This document shows, piece by piece, positions 5,135 through 7,523 of a stretch of 7,523 nucleotides of DNA (within the stretch, counting starts at the first letter, position 1; every line of letters begins with the position of its first letter). A program made the translations under genes and the position numbers. Below the pieces are notes generated by a model. That model was not told the DNA's origin and did no database searches. It saw only the letters and a program-made list of their open reading frames with translations. Source of the DNA: Microcaldota archaeon (GTDB lineage Archaea > Micrarchaeota > Micrarchaeia > Anstonellales > Anstonellaceae); the NCBI GenBank assembly GCA_021813025.1, contig JAKAME010000064.1:1-7523 (forward strand), written 5' to 3'.

Positions 5135-6811
5135 ATGGCCTGGCAGGACGAGCTCCGGCAGTATGTCGCGCTGCAATTAAGCGCCGGCAAAACACGCGCC
5201 GAAATCGAGCAATCCCTGCTGGAATCAGGCTGGAAGCCCGAACTCTACGCGCCAGTCCTGCAGCAAATGGCCCCCCAAAATCTTGCGCCAGAGGCCAGTC
5301 CAACCCCGCCGGCTTCCCCAACCCCGCCATTCCCGTCCCAAACCCCTATTCCGGCAATCCGGCCATCCACTCCATCTGTCTCGTTCCCCGCCTCATCAGC
5401 TTCGTCCAGAATGGACCCGACGATTCCGGCCGGCAGCATGAGCAATTCTTCTTTCAATCCGGCCGGCAGCCAGTCAGCGGCTTCCTTTCCAAATCCAAAG
5501 CCCGGCATTCCGAGAATGTATGTGCTGGCCGGCGTTGTGCTGCTGGTTGCCATTATTTTGGCGGCCGTTTTCGTGGGGATGAACCCTGCGCAGAAGCCGC
5601 TGGGAGCCCTGAATCTCGGCAATACCACTGCAGCGAACCCCCAGCCAACCGCCAATCTGAGCGGCCTGAGCTTGAAACAGCTGCAAGCGCTTAACAAGGC
5701 CGTCGAATGCGATATCAAGACAAGTGACGCGAACGTGAAATTGCCCAAATTATATGTGAAAGGCGACAAGGTCCGGATGGAAGCTCAGGTCGAGACGAAT
5801 GGAAAAACATCCACGAGCTCCACGATTCTCTCAGAAAATACAATATATTATGACGTGGCTTTTTTCAAACAACTGCTTTCAGCCAACGGGCCGGGCATAA
5901 CCTGTGACTGGCTGAAATTCGACGCAACGCAAGCCGAATTATGCGGCATGAATTCCAGTACGCTGGAAAAACAGGCGCCTGCCAGTTCGCTCACCTGCCG
6001 GCAGGCTTCCTTCGGCGACGAGGAATTCAGTCCGGCCGGCAAAGTCTGCGATTTTGCTGACAAGACGAGCATGGACGTCGTCGTCCTGATGGGATTCTTC
6101 CCGGGCTGCGCCGCGGCGCCATCCGCGCCTTCCGGTTCCGCCAGCGCCCAATTCCAAAAATCGCTGGATTCGTACCTTTCCAACCCGCTCAAGACGGTCT
6201 ATGGCCAGAATTCGAGCACGCGCATCAACTCTGGCATCGTCAAGGCCAATGTTTCCGTCAAGGACAGCATCACCTCCTATTCGAACGGTTCCGACGCGCG
6301 AGTAGACACGCGGTTAGGCTTGGCCGAGGTGCGGAGCTATCTCCTGAGCGGAACCTCCTATTTGTGCACCCGGGTGGGGGGCGCAAACTGGTCCTGCATG
6401 CAAATCAACACAACGATGGAAGGGATTCCCGGAAAGGATCTCGGCGACGATTTGGCGCAGCAGCCTGCAATCGGTTCATTGCCGCCCCGCACCATCGTCG
6501 GCATCAAGACAGACTGTTATTCCCTGAAAATTCCGCCGGCCCTGAGCAGCGAATACTGCTATGCGGCAGACGGCGCGCTCCTGTATGCCAGCCGGTTCAG
6601 TTCGAAGGGCGGGAATACGACCAATTCGACGATGGAGGCGCTCGCCGCACCGGTCCCGGCCCTGAGCAGCGACTTCGTCCTTCCGGCCGCTCCCTCATCC
6701 GTGTATACTCCCGGCCAGGTGCAAGTCGTGGAGTCGCCCGATTCTGCCTATTCCTGCACCCAAGTAACGCCCAACAATTGGTCATGCGGGCCAAAGAACG
6801 CGACGAAGTGA
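5135..6811 (+). CDS. Membrane-anchored protein with cytoplasmic helical domain and Cys-rich, sequon-rich exterior domain (unknown)
   Basis: I do not recognise this 558-residue protein by name. Residues 1-45 form a short helical domain (DELRQYVALQL, then TRAEIEQSLLESGW), which looks like the UBA-like three-helix N-terminal domains often placed before membrane segments in DPANN and CPR proteins. Residues 46-126 are a Pro/Ser linker with SPTPPA/SPTPPF and PAGS repeats. Residues 128-149 are a single hydrophobic membrane segment. With no preceding signal peptide the likely topology is N-terminus inside, C-terminus outside. The exterior part (150-558) contains all 12 cysteines and about a dozen N-glycosylation sequons, as expected for disulfides and surface glycans. 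KLYVKGDKVRMEAQV followed by SENTIYYDV suggests a LolA/LppX-like beta-sheet domain, and SSDFVLPA near the end resembles the close of such domains; both are inference. YxCTxVxxxNWSC occurs twice (409-421 and 539-551). The gene starts 14 bases after psmA and ends 6 bases before SBDS, so it is almost certainly cotranscribed with them. Confidence 0.88.
   Translation: MAWQDELRQYVALQLSAGKTRAEIEQSLLESGWKPELYAPVLQQMAPQNLAPEASPTPPASPTPPFPSQTPIPAIRPSTPSVSFPASSASSRMDPTIPAGSMSNSSFNPAGSQSAASFPNPKPGIPRMYVLAGVVLLVAIILAAVFVGMNPAQKPLGALNLGNTTAANPQPTANLSGLSLKQLQALNKAVECDIKTSDANVKLPKLYVKGDKVRMEAQVETNGKTSTSSTILSENTIYYDVAFFKQLLSANGPGITCDWLKFDATQAELCGMNSSTLEKQAPASSLTCRQASFGDEEFSPAGKVCDFADKTSMDVVVLMGFFPGCAAAPSAPSGSASAQFQKSLDSYLSNPLKTVYGQNSSTRINSGIVKANVSVKDSITSYSNGSDARVDTRLGLAEVRSYLLSGTSYLCTRVGGANWSCMQINTTMEGIPGKDLGDDLAQQPAIGSLPPRTIVGIKTDCYSLKIPPALSSEYCYAADGALLYASRFSSKGGNTTNSTMEALAAPVPALSSDFVLPAAPSSVYTPGQVQVVESPDSAYSCTQVTPNNWSCGPKNATK
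5300..5328 (+). repeat. Direct repeat in the Pro-rich linker
   Basis: CCAACCCCGCC occurs at 5300-5310 and 5318-5328, 18 bases (six codons) apart, encoding the tandem SPTPPA/SPTPPF. A further pair, TCCGGCCGGCAGC at 5425-5437 and 5458-5470, encodes the repeated PAGS. These look like slippage-type expansions of a disordered linker. Confidence 0.6.
6536..6672 (+). repeat. 17-base direct repeat, copies exactly 120 bases apart
   Basis: CCGGCCCTGAGCAGCGA is found at 6536-6552 and 6656-6672. Both copies are read in the same frame as PALSS(E/D) followed by an aromatic residue. The protein between the two copies shows no further obvious duplication. Confidence 0.7.
6808..6811 (+). promoter_or_regulatory. 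Probable SBDS ribosome binding site
   Basis: GTGA lies 6 bases before the ATG at 6818 and overlaps the TGA stop (6809-6811) of the preceding gene. It is short, but it uses the same part of the GGAGGTGAT complement as the two upstream genes. Translational coupling to the upstream gene is likely. A GTG at 6812 would add only two residues and would leave no room for a binding site. Confidence 0.45.
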
Positions 6812-6817
6812 GTGTGC

Positions 6818-7519
6818 ATGGTCTCCCTCGACAAGGCAATAATCGCCCACCTCAAGATTCATGGGAACCCATTCGAGATTTTCGTCGACCCTGATGCAGG
6901 CCTTGCCTACAAGACAGGGCAGAAGAAAGAATTGAACAACGTCCTCGCGGTCGAAGAAATCTTCGTCGACGCCAAGGCTTCCGAGCGGCCCAAGGCCGCC
7001 GACCTGCAGAAAGCCTTCGGCACTCAGGACGTTTTCGCGATTGCGGAGCGCATTTTGAAAGATGGCGAGCTTGCGCTCACCACAGAGCAGAAAAGAAAGA
7101 TGATGGAGCTCAAGCGCAAGCAGATTGCGCAGATGATTGCGCGCGAGGCCACCGACCCGCGCACAGGCGCGCCCCATCCCCTTCTTCGCATAGAGCAGGC
7201 AATGGACAAGGTAAGGCTCGACATCGACCCCATGCAGGACGCGGCCGCGCAGATGGACAAAATCCTCTCCGCCCTGCGCTACGAGCTGCCCATAAAGATG
7301 GAGAAAAAGCGCATCGCAATCAAGGTGCCTGCCATTCACGCCCACCGCGCGTTCGGCCTGCTCAAGAGCCAGCACATGGAGCGCGAGGAATGGGGCTCTG
7401 ACGGCTCTCTCATGGGCATCATCACCATCCCGGCAGGGCTTGTGGGCGAATTTCTTGACAAGCTCAACAAGGCCACCGGCGGGGACAACCAGACGAAAAT
7501 GCTTGAGCAGGGAAAATAG
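6818..7519 (+). CDS. sdo1: SBDS-family ribosome maturation protein (Sdo1 homologue)
   Basis: Proteins of the Shwachman-Bodian-Diamond syndrome family act on the large ribosomal subunit. With elongation factor 2 (EFL1 in eukaryotes) they release the anti-association factor IF6, so that the subunit can enter translation. The protein has 233 residues, the normal archaeal length. The three family domains are visible: an N-terminal FYSH domain (about 1-88, with FEIFVDPD at 19-26), a helical middle domain (about 89-157) containing the conserved RTGAPHPLLRIEQAM (115-129), and a C-terminal ferredoxin-like domain (about 158-233, LPIKMEKKRIAIKVPA and later GSLMGIITIPAGL). It ends with TAG, and the last four bases of the window (CAGG) may begin the binding site of the next gene. 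In archaea SBDS commonly lies between psmA and the exosome genes rrp4, rrp41 and rrp42; here one extra gene separates it from psmA. Confidence 0.96.
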   Translation: MVSLDKAIIAHLKIHGNPFEIFVDPDAGLAYKTGQKKELNNVLAVEEIFVDAKASERPKAADLQKAFGTQDVFAIAERILKDGELALTTEQKRKMMELKRKQIAQMIAREATDPRTGAPHPLLRIEQAMDKVRLDIDPMQDAAAQMDKILSALRYELPIKMEKKRIAIKVPAIHAHRAFGLLKSQHMEREEWGSDGSLMGIITIPAGLVGEFLDKLNKATGGDNQTKMLEQGK

Positions 7520-7523
7520 CAGG

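Noticed and set aside
5245..5769. Minus-strand open frame of 174 codons opposite the linker and membrane segment
   Set aside because: It mirrors the Pro-rich linker as Gly-rich sequence; no support beyond being open.
6364..6894. Plus-strand open frame overlapping the end of the membrane protein gene and the start of SBDS
   Set aside because: It lies out of frame with two well-supported genes and its product is Arg/Gly/His-rich without motifs.

Overview
This is a GC-rich archaeal window. It holds four substantial genes and one small mobile element, all on the + strand. The archaeal assignment rests on three things. A 20S proteasome alpha subunit (psmA) and an SBDS-family ribosome maturation protein lie in the order known from the archaeal proteasome/exosome superoperon. 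The ribosome binding sites match the GGAGGTGAT-type archaeal anti-Shine-Dalgarno complement. The two other proteins are large, secreted or membrane-anchored and Cys-rich. Large Cys-rich surface proteins, and short helical N-terminal domains joined to a membrane anchor, suggest a DPANN-type lineage (for example Micrarchaeota or Diapherotrites), but this is a weak inference and the lineage is not proven.

Layout. Positions 3-3149 carry the 3' 1048 codons of a very large Cys-rich protein; its reading frame is open to the left edge, and the first visible residues look like the end of a signal peptide. Positions of roughly 3150-4356 are a solo IS200/IS605-type element with an intact TnpB nuclease gene, no TnpA, and a right end that folds into two adjacent hairpins with complementary loops (the 3' part of the omega RNA). 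A 53-base leader (4357-4409) contains a three-codon mini-ORF and leads into psmA (4410-5120). Next comes a 558-residue protein not recognised by name (5135-6811): a cytoplasmic helical domain, a Pro/Ser linker, one membrane anchor and a disulfide- and sequon-rich exterior domain. SBDS (6818-7519) follows after 6 bases, and the window ends 4 bases later, where rrp4 would be expected.

How the parts fit. psmA, the membrane protein and SBDS are spaced so tightly (14 and 6 bases) that they almost certainly form one transcript, so a surface-anchored protein is embedded in a proteasome/ribosome-maturation/exosome operon. The TnpB element sits in the short gap between the secreted-protein gene and this operon. 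Its base composition is visibly less GC-rich than its surroundings, which suggests recent arrival, and its right end abuts the psmA leader. The points most worth following up are the unknown membrane protein in the superoperon with its duplicated YxCTxVxxxNWSC motif, the giant Cys-rich secreted protein with a possible TIM-barrel-like core, and the transposon/omega RNA boundary immediately upstream of an essential operon.
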